Assembly (NCBI GenBank): GCA_030432755.1
Contig: JAUILZ010000011.1
Location: forward strand, 62,001-126,000
Direction: 5' to 3'
Origin: Gammaproteobacteria bacterium
Lineage (GTDB): Bacteria > Pseudomonadota > Gammaproteobacteria > Arenicellales > Poriferihabitantaceae
DNA length: 64,000 nucleotides
The notes below the pieces were generated by a model. The model saw only the letters and a program-made list of their open reading frames with translations. It searched no databases and was not told the DNA's origin. The position numbers and the translations under genes were made by a program. Position 1 is the stretch's first letter; each line of letters begins with the position of its first letter. Shown one piece after another: positions 33,477 to 42,792 of the stretch.

Positions 33477-36400
33477 CCGGACCGGACTGTCGGGCGCCAT
33501 TGCACGACGATTCCAGGACACCGAGATTACCCCCCTGCTGGCCCTGCTCGGGCTGCTGATGGGCGTGTTCGCGGTGCTGGTGACACCGCGCGAGGAGGAA
33601 CCCCAGATCGATGTCACGTTCGCCAATGTCTTCATTCCCTTCCCGGGCGCCTCGCCGCGGGAAGTGGAGAACCTGGTGGCCTGGCCGGCGGAGCAGGTGC
33701 TGTCGGAGATCGCGGGCGTCGAGCACGTGTATTCCAGTTCGACCCCGGGGATGGCCGTCGTGTCGGTCCGGTTCGAGGTCGGCGAGGCGCGAACCGGGGC
33801 CATCGTCCGGCTCTACAACAAGGTGTTCAGCAACCGCGACTGGCTGCCTGCCGGCCTCGGTGTCGGCCAGCCCATCGTCAAGCCCATGGGCATCGACGAC
33901 GTGCCCATCCTTGCACTGACCCTGTGGTCGAAGGACCCGGATCGGGGTGCCTATGAACTCGGCCAGGTTGCCCATGCCATCGAAACCCAGATCAAACGCG
34001 TAGCCGGGACCCGTGACATATACACCATCGGCGCTCCCCGGCACGTGGTCTCGGTTCGACTGGACCCCCAGTCGCTGCCGGGACACGGGCTCGACATCGA
34101 CGATATCCGGAACGCGCTCACGGCCGCCAACCAGGTGCGCGACAATATCCCGGTTACGGCGGACAACCGCGAGGTCATCGTCCAGGCCGGCACCTTCCTG
34201 GGCAACGCGGACGATCTCGGCAACCTGGTGGTGGGAATCAACGGCGACAACCCGGTCTACCTGCGGGACGTGGCCAGCGTCAGCGAGGGGCCGGAGATTC
34301 CCAGGGGCTATGTCTGGACCGCGGGCGGCCCCGCCTCGGGCAATGACTCTTCGCCGGCGGCCTACACTCCCGCGGTAACCATCGCGGTAGCCAAGAAGGC
34401 CGGCGAGAATGCCGCGGATATCGCCGACCGGGTGATCCGCCGGGTGGACCAGCTTCGCGGAACGCATATCCCGGACAGCGTCGAGATCGACGTTACCCGT
34501 AACTACGGCGCCACCGCCACCGCCAAGGCGATGCAGCTGATCAGCAAGCTCGTGTTCGCCACGGTCTCGGTCATCGGGCTGGTATGGCTGGCGCTGGGCT
34601 GGCGCGAGGCGATCATCGTCGGCGCCGCGGTGGTCGTCACCCTGGCCGCGACCCTGTTCGCCTCCTGGGCCTGGGGATTCACCCTCAACCGCGTTTCCCT
34701 GTTCGCGCTGATCTTTTCCATCGGCATCCTGGTGGACGACGCCATCGTGGTGGTGGAAAACATCCATCGACACCTCGCGATGGGAACGCGGAACCTGCTG
34801 GAGGCGATCCCGGTGGCGGTGGACGAGGTCGGGGGGCCGACGATCCTCGCGACATTCACGGTCATCGCGGCGCTGCTGCCGATGGCGTTCGTCAGCGGAC
34901 TCATGGGACCGTACATGAGCCCGATCCCGATCAACGCCTCCATGGGCATGCTGATCTCGCTTGCGGTGGCGTTCGTGTTCACTCCCTGGATGTGCAGGCG
35001 GATGCTGGGCCGGGTGGCCCATGCCCACACCGGGGTCCATGGAGACGAATCCGGAACCGCGGACGGAGGCTCCCTGCACCGCCTGTTCGGCCGCATCATG
35101 GGCCCATTCCTGTCCGCGCGCCACGGTCGGCGCAACCGCTGGCTGCTGTTGGTCGGCATCTTCATCCTGATCGCGCTGGCGCTGTCCCTGGCAGGTGCGC
35201 GTCTTGTGGTGCTGAAGATGCTGCCGTTTGACAACAAGTCGGAGTTCCAGGTGGTGCTGGACATGCCGGAAGGCACAAGCCTGGAGCAGACCGCGCGCGT
35301 GCTGAACGAGATCGGGACCGCCATCGGTACGGTGCCGGAGGTCAGCGACTACCAGGTCTACGCCGGCACCTCCGCGCCGATCAGCTTCAACGGCCTGGTG
35401 CGCCAGTACTACCTGCGGGAGGGCGCCCACGTCGGCGACATCCAGGTCAATCTCGCGGACAAGGACGAGCGCTCTCGCAAAAGTCACGAGATCGCGCGCG
35501 TGGTGCGTGAACCGGTGCAGGACATCGCGCGTCGCTACGGGGGTAACGCAAAGATCGTCGAAGTACCGCCGGGACCACCGGTGCAGGCGCCCCTGGTCGC
35601 GGAGGTCTACGGTCTCGATGACGGGGACCGAATCGCCGCCGCGAAGAGGGTGCGCGAAGTTTTCAGCACCACCCCTGGAATCGTCGACGTCGACGATTCG
35701 CTGGAATTCCCGGGAGCCAAGCGGGTGCTGGTGGTGGACCGCGCACGCGCGGCAAGTCACGGGATCTCCCAGGCGCAGGTGGCCGCCGCCCTGGGCACTG
35801 TTCTCGGCGGCGAGGACGTCGCCTGGTTGCATGATGACCAGGCCAAGTACGCGGTACCCATCCGCCTGGAGTATGACGAGGCCGACAGGGCGGATCTCAA
35901 CCAGTTGCTCTCCCTGCGGGTACGCGGCGTCAACGGCGACACGGTACCGCTGTCCGAACTGATACGGGTGGAGGATTCAACCCGCGCCCGGGGCATCCTG
36001 CACAAGGACCTGCTGCCGGTGATCCAGGTCACCGGCGACATGGCGGGAGAAATCGATTCACCGCTCTACGGAATGTTCGCGATCATGGACAGGCTTGGCG
36101 AGGAAACGGACATCGACCAGTTGCTGTTCGCTCAGCCGGAGGATCCGTGGAAACCGGTGATCAAGTGGGACGGAGAGTGGCAGGTCACGTTCGAGACCTT
36201 CCGCGACATGGGCATCGCCTACTCCGTGGGCCTGCTCATGATCTACCTCCTGGTGGTAGCACAGTTTCGCAGCTACGTGACCCCGTTGATCATCATGGCG
36301 CCGATACCGCTTACCGTCATCGGCATCCTGCCGGGGCATGCCCTGCTGGGTGCGCAGTTCACCGCGACCTCCATGATCGGCATGATCGCGCTGGCGGGAA

Positions 36401-36702
36401 TCATCGTCCGCAACTCGATCCTTTTGGTGGATTTCATCAACCAGGAGCGCGCCGCCGGGGTATCGTTCGAGCGCGCGGTGGTGCGTTCCGCGGCGGTGCG
36501 CGCCAAGCCCATCACGCTGACCGGCCTCGCCGCCATGGCGGGCGCCTTCTTCATCCTCGACGACCCCATCTTTTCCGGTCTCGCAGTGTCTCTCGTGTTC
36601 GGCATCCTGGTTTCCACGTTGCTGACCCTGGTGGTCATCCCGGTGGCGTACTACGGTGTCATGGCCGGCCGACCGGCCGAAGGAAACGACGCGCCCGGCT
36701 GA
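33469..36702 (+). CDS. RND efflux pump inner-membrane transporter
   Basis: 1077 residues, the usual RND length. It has twelve helices and two large periplasmic loops. Proton-relay Asp residues are seen in helix 4 (FSIGILVDDAIVVVENI). The second half has IMAPIPLTVIGILPGHALLG and a final helix before PAEGNDAPG. It exports small hydrophobic or charged compounds by proton antiport; sequence does not name the substrate. There are no heavy-metal-pump charged residues in the helices that I can identify with certainty. It is cotranscribed with the adaptor. TolC-like channel absent. Confidence 0.92.
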   Translation: MSDRTGLSGAIARRFQDTEITPLLALLGLLMGVFAVLVTPREEEPQIDVTFANVFIPFPGASPREVENLVAWPAEQVLSEIAGVEHVYSSSTPGMAVVSVRFEVGEARTGAIVRLYNKVFSNRDWLPAGLGVGQPIVKPMGIDDVPILALTLWSKDPDRGAYELGQVAHAIETQIKRVAGTRDIYTIGAPRHVVSVRLDPQSLPGHGLDIDDIRNALTAANQVRDNIPVTADNREVIVQAGTFLGNADDLGNLVVGINGDNPVYLRDVASVSEGPEIPRGYVWTAGGPASGNDSSPAAYTPAVTIAVAKKAGENAADIADRVIRRVDQLRGTHIPDSVEIDVTRNYGATATAKAMQLISKLVFATVSVIGLVWLALGWREAIIVGAAVVVTLAATLFASWAWGFTLNRVSLFALIFSIGILVDDAIVVVENIHRHLAMGTRNLLEAIPVAVDEVGGPTILATFTVIAALLPMAFVSGLMGPYMSPIPINASMGMLISLAVAFVFTPWMCRRMLGRVAHAHTGVHGDESGTADGGSLHRLFGRIMGPFLSARHGRRNRWLLLVGIFILIALALSLAGARLVVLKMLPFDNKSEFQVVLDMPEGTSLEQTARVLNEIGTAIGTVPEVSDYQVYAGTSAPISFNGLVRQYYLREGAHVGDIQVNLADKDERSRKSHEIARVVREPVQDIARRYGGNAKIVEVPPGPPVQAPLVAEVYGLDDGDRIAAAKRVREVFSTTPGIVDVDDSLEFPGAKRVLVVDRARAASHGISQAQVAAALGTVLGGEDVAWLHDDQAKYAVPIRLEYDEADRADLNQLLSLRVRGVNGDTVPLSELIRVEDSTRARGILHKDLLPVIQVTGDMAGEIDSPLYGMFAIMDRLGEETDIDQLLFAQPEDPWKPVIKWDGEWQVTFETFRDMGIAYSVGLLMIYLLVVAQFRSYVTPLIIMAPIPLTVIGILPGHALLGAQFTATSMIGMIALAGIIVRNSILLVDFINQERAAGVSFERAVVRSAAVRAKPITLTGLAAMAGAFFILDDPIFSGLAVSLVFGILVSTLLTLVVIPVAYYGVMAGRPAEGNDAPG

Positions 36703-36753
36703 TCACGCGCGTGCGCCTCCGCCTCCAGGCCGCTGGCGCGTCTTCATCCTGCC

Positions 36754-36781
36754 TGTCGGCGATCTCCGAAAATCACCGACA
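36754..36781 (+). terminator. Imperfect hairpin after the RND operon
   Basis: TGTCGGCGAT (36754-36763) pairs with ATCACCGACA (36772-36781), with one mismatch and an 8-nt loop. It sits 51 bp after the RND pump stop and just before the promoter of the decarboxylase gene, as expected for a boundary. There is no T-run, so it may not be a true intrinsic terminator. Confidence 0.35.
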
Positions 36782-36804
36782 AATCAACATGAAAAAGGGT
36801 TAAT

Positions 36805-36833
36805 TTGTCTGCCGCGCGGTCATTGGCTATGAT
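36805..36833 (+). promoter_or_regulatory. Sigma-70-like promoter of the decarboxylase/ATP-grasp/C45 set
   Basis: TTGTCT (36805-36810) and TATGAT (36828-36833) are 17 bp apart and match the -35 and -10 consensus at 4/6 and 5/6. Transcription would start near 36840, only a few bases before the ATG at 36843, so the mRNA may be leaderless or nearly so. Confidence 0.5.
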
Positions 36834-36842
36834 GAAAACGCA

Positions 36843-39644
36843 ATGAATGATAAGCACACCAATTTCCCCGCTGCGTCCGGCGAGCAGGAATCGAAACGCC
36901 AGCAACTCGACTTCTATCACAGCCCGGTACAGTTTCGCTTCGATGGCTGGCACCGCCTCGCGGAACAGGTGCACCGGCTGAAGAAGCTGAAATCCAGCGG
37001 CCGCGATACCGATTCGTTACACCAGCAGACGCGCAAGTTGTTGCGCGCATTGCGCTCCATCGAGCAATACACCGCCTATCCCTCACAGGACGACATGGCG
37101 CTGGTGACGGAGTTACTCAAGAAGCAGGATTACACCGGCCTCGCGCGCAGCATCGACCGTGTCGTCTGGGCGCTATCCAGCGGCCGATTCCGCCATCACA
37201 GTCTCGGTCTCGGTATCGCCGCGGATCCCGAGCAGGAGGAGTTCGGCAGCCGCCCAAGCTCGCGCCAGGACCAGGTCGGCAGCCTGCCACGGCCCTACTT
37301 CGAGGTCCTCATCGTCGACAAGAACGCGCGCGAGGACATCACCGAGATCAAGCAGGGTTTCGAGTCCGTGATCCGGCGCGAGGACAGTTTCATCTACAAC
37401 GTGGTGGCGGTACCGAGCTTCGAGGACGCGCTTATCGCGGTGTTGCTGAATCCCACCATCCAGGCCTGCGTGATCCGCTATGACTTTCCGTTGCGATCGC
37501 GCAACCACCTCCACCTGCTGCATCACTTCATCCGCTCGGTGAACGAGGTCGAATACGAGGACATGCCGGATACCGGTCATGGGCCACTGCTCGGCAACAT
37601 GCTGCTGGAGCTGCGTCCGGAGCTGGATCTCTATTTGTTGTCGGACGAGTCGGTGGAATCCATCGCCGGCAACGTGGGCAAGACGTTCCGCCGGGTGTTC
37701 TACCAGCATGACGACTACCTCGAACTGCACCTGAACCTCATGCGCGGCATCCAGGAACGCTTCGAAACGCCGTTCTTCAATGCGCTGCGCACCTATAGCC
37801 GCAAACCCACCGGGGTGTTTCACGCGATGCCGATCTCGCGCGGCAAATCGGTCACCAAGTCCAACTGGATCCAGGACATGGTGCAGTTCTACGGTATCAA
37901 CATCTTCCTCGCCGAAACGTCCGCCACATCCGGCGGGCTGGATTCGCTGCTGCAGCCCCACGGGCCGATCAAGAAGGCCCAGGAACTCGCGGCCCGGGCA
38001 TTCGGATCACGCCGCACCTACTTCGTCACCAACGGCACGTCCACCGCCAACAAGATCGTCGTCCAGGCGCTGGTGAAGCCGCGCGACATCATCCTCGTCG
38101 ACCGCGACTGCCACAAGTCGCATCACTACGGGCTGGTGCTGTCCGGCGCCCATGTCTGTTATCTCGATTCCTATCCGCTGCACCAGTACTCGATGTACGG
38201 CGCGGTTCCGTTGCGCGAGATCAAGCACCAGTTGCTTGCCTACCGCGATGCCGGTCGCCTCGACCAGGTCAAGATGCTGCTCCTTACCAACTGCACCTTC
38301 GACGGCGTGGTCTACAACGTCGAGCGGGTGATGGAGGAATGCCTCGCGATCAAGCCGGATCTCGTGTTTCTCTGGGACGAGGCCTGGTTCGCCTTCGCCG
38401 CGTTTACCCCGACCTTCCGCCGGCGCACCGCGATGGCCACCGCGCGCCGTCTCGCGCGTCGCTATCGCAGCCAGGCCTATCGCGAACAGTACGAGGCACA
38501 GCAGGCTGAACTCGGTGAGAACCCCGATCACGACACCCTGATGTCCACCCGGCTGCTGCCGGACCCGGACAAGGTGCGGGTGCGGGTCTACGCCACCCAG
38601 TCGACCCACAAGTCCCTGACGTCGCTGCGCCAGGGGTCGATGATCCATGTCTACGACCAGGACTTCAGCCGCAAGGTGGAGGAACCCTTCGACGAAGCCT
38701 TCATGACCCACACCTCCACGTCGCCCAACTACCAGATCCTCGCGTCGCTCGATATCGGCCGCCGCCAGGTGGAGCTGGAAGGTTACGAGATGGTGCAGAA
38801 GCAGATCGAACTGGCGATGTCGATCCGCGAGCAGGTGGCGCGCAATCCCGTCTGCAACCGGCATTTCCGTTTCCTGGTGGCGAAGGACATGGTGCCGCCG
38901 GAATTCCGTCCTTCCAACATCGAGGCGTACTACGATCCGGATACAGGCTGGGTGAACGACAACATGGAACGCGCCTGGGAAGGCGATGACTTCGTCGTCG
39001 ATCCCACCCGCCTGACGCTTTACCTCGGCGCAACCGGCATCGACGGCGACACCTTCAAGAACCAGTACCTGATGGATCGCCACGGCATCCAGATCAACAA
39101 GACGTCGCGCAACACGGTGCTGTTCATGACCAATATCGGCACCACCCGCAGTTCGGTGGCCTTCCTCCTCGACGTGCTGACGAAGATCGCCAGCGAACTC
39201 GACCAGGAACAGGAGGAGTACAGCCGCTCCGAGCGCAAGCTGTTCGACAACCGGGTGCAGTCGCTCACGGTGGACCTGCCCCCGCTGCCCGACTTCAGCC
39301 GCTTCCATGACGCTTTCCGTCCAGACGCGGACGACGACGGCACCCGCGACGGCGATATCCGCAAGGCTTTTTTCCTCGCCTACAACGAGGACAACTACGA
39401 CTACGTACCCATTGGCCGCGGTGAACTGGAACGAGAGATCGAGTCAGGGCGCGAACTGGTCTCCGCCAGCTTCGTCATTCCCTATCCGCCGGGATTCCCG
39501 ATCCTGGTACCCGGCCAGGTGATCAGCGCCGAGATCATCACCTTCATGCGCATGCTGGACGTCAAGGAGATCCACGGATTCCAGGCGGACCTCGGTCTGC
39601 AGGTGTTCACGGAAGAAGCGCTGCGGGAAGCAGCGAGCGGCTAG
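36843..39644 (+). CDS. Very long Orn/Lys/Arg-type decarboxylase (fold I PLP enzyme)
   Basis: 933 residues, about 180-230 longer than the LdcC/SpeF/AdiA class. A helical N-terminal extension (residues ~15-115) precedes a receiver-like wing domain (FEVLIVDKNAREDITEIKQG, ~155-300), then the large PLP domain: FVTNGTSTANKIV, LVDRDCHKSHHYG, FLWDEAWFAF and the Schiff-base Lys K590 in ATQSTHKSLTS. The C-terminal domain includes VIPYPPGFPILVPGQVIS, typical of this family. It should decarboxylate a basic amino acid, or a relative, to a diamine. Substrate not predictable. The ATP-grasp and C45 genes downstream suggest the amine is used in amide formation. Confidence 0.88.
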   Translation: MNDKHTNFPAASGEQESKRQQLDFYHSPVQFRFDGWHRLAEQVHRLKKLKSSGRDTDSLHQQTRKLLRALRSIEQYTAYPSQDDMALVTELLKKQDYTGLARSIDRVVWALSSGRFRHHSLGLGIAADPEQEEFGSRPSSRQDQVGSLPRPYFEVLIVDKNAREDITEIKQGFESVIRREDSFIYNVVAVPSFEDALIAVLLNPTIQACVIRYDFPLRSRNHLHLLHHFIRSVNEVEYEDMPDTGHGPLLGNMLLELRPELDLYLLSDESVESIAGNVGKTFRRVFYQHDDYLELHLNLMRGIQERFETPFFNALRTYSRKPTGVFHAMPISRGKSVTKSNWIQDMVQFYGINIFLAETSATSGGLDSLLQPHGPIKKAQELAARAFGSRRTYFVTNGTSTANKIVVQALVKPRDIILVDRDCHKSHHYGLVLSGAHVCYLDSYPLHQYSMYGAVPLREIKHQLLAYRDAGRLDQVKMLLLTNCTFDGVVYNVERVMEECLAIKPDLVFLWDEAWFAFAAFTPTFRRRTAMATARRLARRYRSQAYREQYEAQQAELGENPDHDTLMSTRLLPDPDKVRVRVYATQSTHKSLTSLRQGSMIHVYDQDFSRKVEEPFDEAFMTHTSTSPNYQILASLDIGRRQVELEGYEMVQKQIELAMSIREQVARNPVCNRHFRFLVAKDMVPPEFRPSNIEAYYDPDTGWVNDNMERAWEGDDFVVDPTRLTLYLGATGIDGDTFKNQYLMDRHGIQINKTSRNTVLFMTNIGTTRSSVAFLLDVLTKIASELDQEQEEYSRSERKLFDNRVQSLTVDLPPLPDFSRFHDAFRPDADDDGTRDGDIRKAFFLAYNEDNYDYVPIGRGELEREIESGRELVSASFVIPYPPGFPILVPGQVISAEIITFMRMLDVKEIHGFQADLGLQVFTEEALREAASG

Positions 39645-39822
39645 ACCGATGATCGACCAATGGTGGCGCCGTCTGGTGGCGGCATGGCACAGGCTGGTGG
39701 AAAGCGGCGGGCCCGGTGTTTCCCGGCCACCACCGAACGAACCCGCAACAACAAGCCCCGGCGCCGCGGGCGAGCATGGCGCACCACTCACCGACCAACA
39801 GGACCAGGAGGAAAACCCGACA

Positions 39823-41283
39823 ATGAAAAAACTCCGAAATATCTCCGAAATTCGCCGTTACTTCCATCGCAACGAGACCCCGATCTACTTCGTCAGCGCC
39901 ACCAATTTCAACCTTCTTGGCATCAACGAGTGGGTGCGGAATTTCCGCTATATCAATTACATCGACTGCTTCGACGGCCGCCACCCCAACGTGCGCGTGC
40001 CCGCCGAACAGCCGCACCGGGAGTTCACCGGCATCGAGGACATCAACAATTACCTGCTGGAGCACAAGGAGGTGGTGGACTACATCGATCACCGCGGCCC
40101 CGGCGGCAAGGCGGTGTTCCTGATGTTCGACGAAAAAACCGAGGAGATTTGCGCCGACCGCGGCCTCGAGGTCTGGTTCCCGTCGGCGGCGCTCAGGGAG
40201 AAGCTCGACAACAAGATCGAGACCGTTCGCATCGGTAACCGCGCCGGCGTACCCAGCGTGCCCAACGTACTCGGCAAGGTGGATAGTTACGAGCACCTGC
40301 GCGAGATCACGAAAGAACTTGGACCCGACCTCGTGATCCAGACTGCATTCGGCGATTCCGGCAAGACCACCTACTTCATCTCCGACGAGAAGGACTGGGA
40401 AAAGCACGGCCCCGATATCGTCAACGATCCCGAGGTAAAGATCATGAAGCGGATCAACTGCCGTGGATCCGCCATCGAGGCCTGCACCACGAAACGCGGC
40501 ACCATCGTCGGGCCGCTGATGACCGAGCTGGTCGGGTTCCCGGAGCTGACCCCCTACAAGGGCGGCTGGTGCGGCAACGAGATCTTCGCCGACTCCTTCA
40601 CCCAGGAGATCCGTGACAAGGCGCGCGAGTACACCCGCGCGTTCGGCGACGCACTACTCGAGGAAGGTTATCGTGGCTACTTCGAACTCGACTTTCTCAT
40701 CGATCTCGACAACGGCGAGATCTACCTCGGCGAACTCAATCCCCGGGTCACCGGCGCGAGTTCCATGACCAACCACGCGGCATTCGCCCACGCGGACGCG
40801 CCGCTGTTCCTGTTCCACCTGCTGGAATTCTCCGATGTCGACTTCGACCTCGACATCGACGAACTCAACCAGCGCTGGGCGGACCCGGACAACATCGACA
40901 GCTGGAGCCAGCTGGTGATCAAGCACGTCAAGCCGGACATCGACTACATCACCGAGGCGCCCGAATCCGGCATCTGGAAGATCCAGGACGACGGCTCGGT
41001 CAACTACGTGCGTTTCGACTATCACCGGCGCGCGGTGGAGGACGAGAGCCACGGTTTCTACCTGCGTATCAGCGGCCCGGGCGACTACCGCTACAAGGGG
41101 GCGGATCTCGGCATCCTCATCACCCGCGGCCGCCTGATGACCGATGACTTTGAACTCAACGATCGCGCCCGTTCCTGGATCAAGGGCATCGTCGGCCATT
41201 ACGAGGGCGTCTCGCTGGACGATCTCAAGAATGCCCCGGCGCCCCCGGTTATCCTGTCCGACGACGCGTTCAAGATCCTCTGA
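39823..41283 (+). CDS. ATP-grasp ligase, biotin-carboxylase-like
   Basis: 487 residues from ATG 39823, chosen because AGGAGG at 39806-39811 gives a strong ribosome site. The frame is also open from an ATG at 39649, which would add 58 low-complexity residues. ATP-grasp features: KLDNKIETVRIG early, GPDLVIQTAFGDSGKTTYFI (nucleotide loop), then RGYFELDFLID and EIYLGELNPRVTGASSMTNH, which hold the Mg-binding Glu/Asn residues. Such enzymes activate a carboxylate as acyl phosphate and join it to an amine or thiol. No biotin motif is present. It follows the decarboxylase and precedes the C45 hydrolase by 56 bp. Confidence 0.85.
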   Translation: MKKLRNISEIRRYFHRNETPIYFVSATNFNLLGINEWVRNFRYINYIDCFDGRHPNVRVPAEQPHREFTGIEDINNYLLEHKEVVDYIDHRGPGGKAVFLMFDEKTEEICADRGLEVWFPSAALREKLDNKIETVRIGNRAGVPSVPNVLGKVDSYEHLREITKELGPDLVIQTAFGDSGKTTYFISDEKDWEKHGPDIVNDPEVKIMKRINCRGSAIEACTTKRGTIVGPLMTELVGFPELTPYKGGWCGNEIFADSFTQEIRDKAREYTRAFGDALLEEGYRGYFELDFLIDLDNGEIYLGELNPRVTGASSMTNHAAFAHADAPLFLFHLLEFSDVDFDLDIDELNQRWADPDNIDSWSQLVIKHVKPDIDYITEAPESGIWKIQDDGSVNYVRFDYHRRAVEDESHGFYLRISGPGDYRYKGADLGILITRGRLMTDDFELNDRARSWIKGIVGHYEGVSLDDLKNAPAPPVILSDDAFKIL

Positions 41284-41339
41284 GCTCCTCCGCGCCGGAC
41301 TGACCTGGGCGCCCGTTGACGGCGGACGAAGACACCACC

Positions 41340-42338
41340 ATGCGTTTCCGCGCCGTGCGCGCGGAAACGCCGGGGCAGTCCTGGGGCGATCTCTTCCACG
41401 ACTACTGGCCGGCCTACCGCGACTGGTACTTTTCCGGTGGCGATGCCGCGCGCCCGACCTACGGCGAATGCCGCAAGCAGTTCCGCCAGCACATGCCGGA
41501 ACTGGAAGACACCTGGCGGGCTCTCACCGATGCCGCGGGCGGCGGCGACGCGGTGGCGCGTTTCCTCTCGCTGTATTCTCCCCCCGCGTATCTCTCGGGC
41601 TGCACCCAGGCGGTGTGGACGGGCGAGGAGCCGGTACTGGTGCGCAACTACGACTACAGCGCGCGCCGGCTGGAGGGCACGGTACTCTACACGCGCTGGA
41701 ACGGCCGCACCGTCATCGCCATGTCGGATGCCCTGTGGGGCGTGCTCGACGGCATCAACGACGCCGGTCTCGCGGTCTCCCTCGCCTTCGGCGGGCGTCT
41801 CAACGTCGGCCCGGGCTTCGGCATTCCACTGATCCTGCGTTACGTGCTCGAGTTCTGCGACTGCACGCGCGACGCGGTGGCGGTGCTGAAGCGGATACCC
41901 ACGCACATGTCCTACAACGTGACCGTGGTGGACCGCGAGCAGCAGTTCGCGACGGTGTACGTGGCGCCGGAGAAAGCGGCGGTGGTGCGCCAGGTACCGG
42001 TGGCAACCAACCACCAGGGGCGCATCGAGTGGCCTCGCCATGCCTGGGTCACCGCCACCCTGGAGCGGGAAACCGCGGCGCAGGCGATTCTCGGCGACGT
42101 CGACGAAACCGCCGATGGGCTGGTGGCGGGATTCCGCCGGCCGCCGATATTCAATACCTCCTACGCGCGGGGTTTCGGCACGCTGTACACCGCGGTGTAT
42201 CGTCCGCTTGCCGCGTCGGTGGACTTCCTCTGGCCCGGTGCCGGCTGGCATTTCCACCCTGAAAATTTCCATGAGAGCAGCCTCTCCATCGACTACAGCG
42301 CCGATTCGCCGGGCGCCGTGGCGGCATTTCCCCCGTGA
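41340..42338 (+). CDS. C45-family Ntn hydrolase/acyltransferase
   Basis: 332 residues from ATG 41340. The autoprocessing site is G87-C88 in YLSGCTQAV; C88 would become the N-terminal nucleophile. The next family block is PVLVRNYDYS (Asn-Tyr-Asp), followed by DALWGVLDGINDAGLAVSLA. Members hydrolyse or transfer linear amides, such as isopenicillin N acyltransferase and related amidases. Together with the ATP-grasp gene, one enzyme may make and the other cut or transfer an amide of the amine formed by the decarboxylase. There is no signal peptide, so the protein is probably cytoplasmic. Confidence 0.85.
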   Translation: MRFRAVRAETPGQSWGDLFHDYWPAYRDWYFSGGDAARPTYGECRKQFRQHMPELEDTWRALTDAAGGGDAVARFLSLYSPPAYLSGCTQAVWTGEEPVLVRNYDYSARRLEGTVLYTRWNGRTVIAMSDALWGVLDGINDAGLAVSLAFGGRLNVGPGFGIPLILRYVLEFCDCTRDAVAVLKRIPTHMSYNVTVVDREQQFATVYVAPEKAAVVRQVPVATNHQGRIEWPRHAWVTATLERETAAQAILGDVDETADGLVAGFRRPPIFNTSYARGFGTLYTAVYRPLAASVDFLWPGAGWHFHPENFHESSLSIDYSADSPGAVAAFPP

Positions 42339-42349
42339 TGGTCTCGCGC

Positions 42350-42366
42350 GAGCGGCTCAGCCGCTC
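42350..42366. terminator. Perfect 7-bp hairpin between convergent genes
   Basis: GAGCGGC-TCA-GCCGCTC is a perfect stem of 7 bp with a 3-nt loop. It lies between the C45 gene and the minus-strand gene; the loop is the stop codon of the latter. It is placed well for bidirectional termination but lacks a T-run. Confidence 0.4.
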
Positions 42367-42710
42367 TCGGCGTCGAAATCCGACAGCGCCCCGCCTGGCA
42401 CTTCGAGATCGTTGCGCGTCCACCACTGCCAGAAGCCTTGCTCGCGCAGCCAGCAGGACAACCGGTCCAGGCTGTACCACTCCCTCCCCGCGCCGCGCGC
42501 GTTGTAGACCCGACAGAGCTGACCATCGACATAGATGGCCACCGCCCAGGCATGGGGGTGGCGTCCCTGGTCACCGAAACCACCCCCGAGCTGTTGCCGG
42601 GACACCCGGTAGACCACTGGCTGTTCACCCAGGCGGGCGGCCGCGCGCAGCGGCGCCAGGTCCGACTGGGTAATGGCGCCGGTCACGCCGAGAACTGCAT
42701 CTTGCTCCAT
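42357..42710 (-). CDS. Hypothetical protein, ~117 residues
   Basis: The frame is open from an ATG at 42794, but that start would share bases with the ATG of the divergent amidase. I prefer the ATG at 42710 (MEQDAVLGVTGAITQSD), which leaves ~80 bp for divergent promoters. The protein has a compact conserved-looking centre (GDQGRHPHAWAVAIYVDGQL) followed by VYNARGAGREWYSLDRLSCW and many Trp. No signal peptide or membrane helix. I do not recognise the family. The balanced amino-acid composition suggests a real gene. Confidence 0.55.
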   Translation of the reverse strand: MEQDAVLGVTGAITQSDLAPLRAAARLGEQPVVYRVSRQQLGGGFGDQGRHPHAWAVAIYVDGQLCRVYNARGAGREWYSLDRLSCWLREQGFWQWWTRNDLEVPGGALSDFDAESG

Positions 42711-42792
42711 GGTGTTGACAGGAATGACGCCTTTTCCTACATTATGATTCAAGGTGTAATTCAATACCAGCGGCCAGTCCCCCACAGGGGGC

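Noticed and set aside
33292..35832. 846-codon minus-strand frame opposite the RND pump
   Set aside because: Its composition is Asp/His/Arg/Gly/Gln-biased as in antisense artefacts, and the plus strand is a full RND transporter.
39649..39822. 58-codon N-terminal extension of the ATP-grasp gene
   Set aside because: It is low-complexity, Pro/Gly-rich, and a strong AGGAGG precedes the ATG at 39823.
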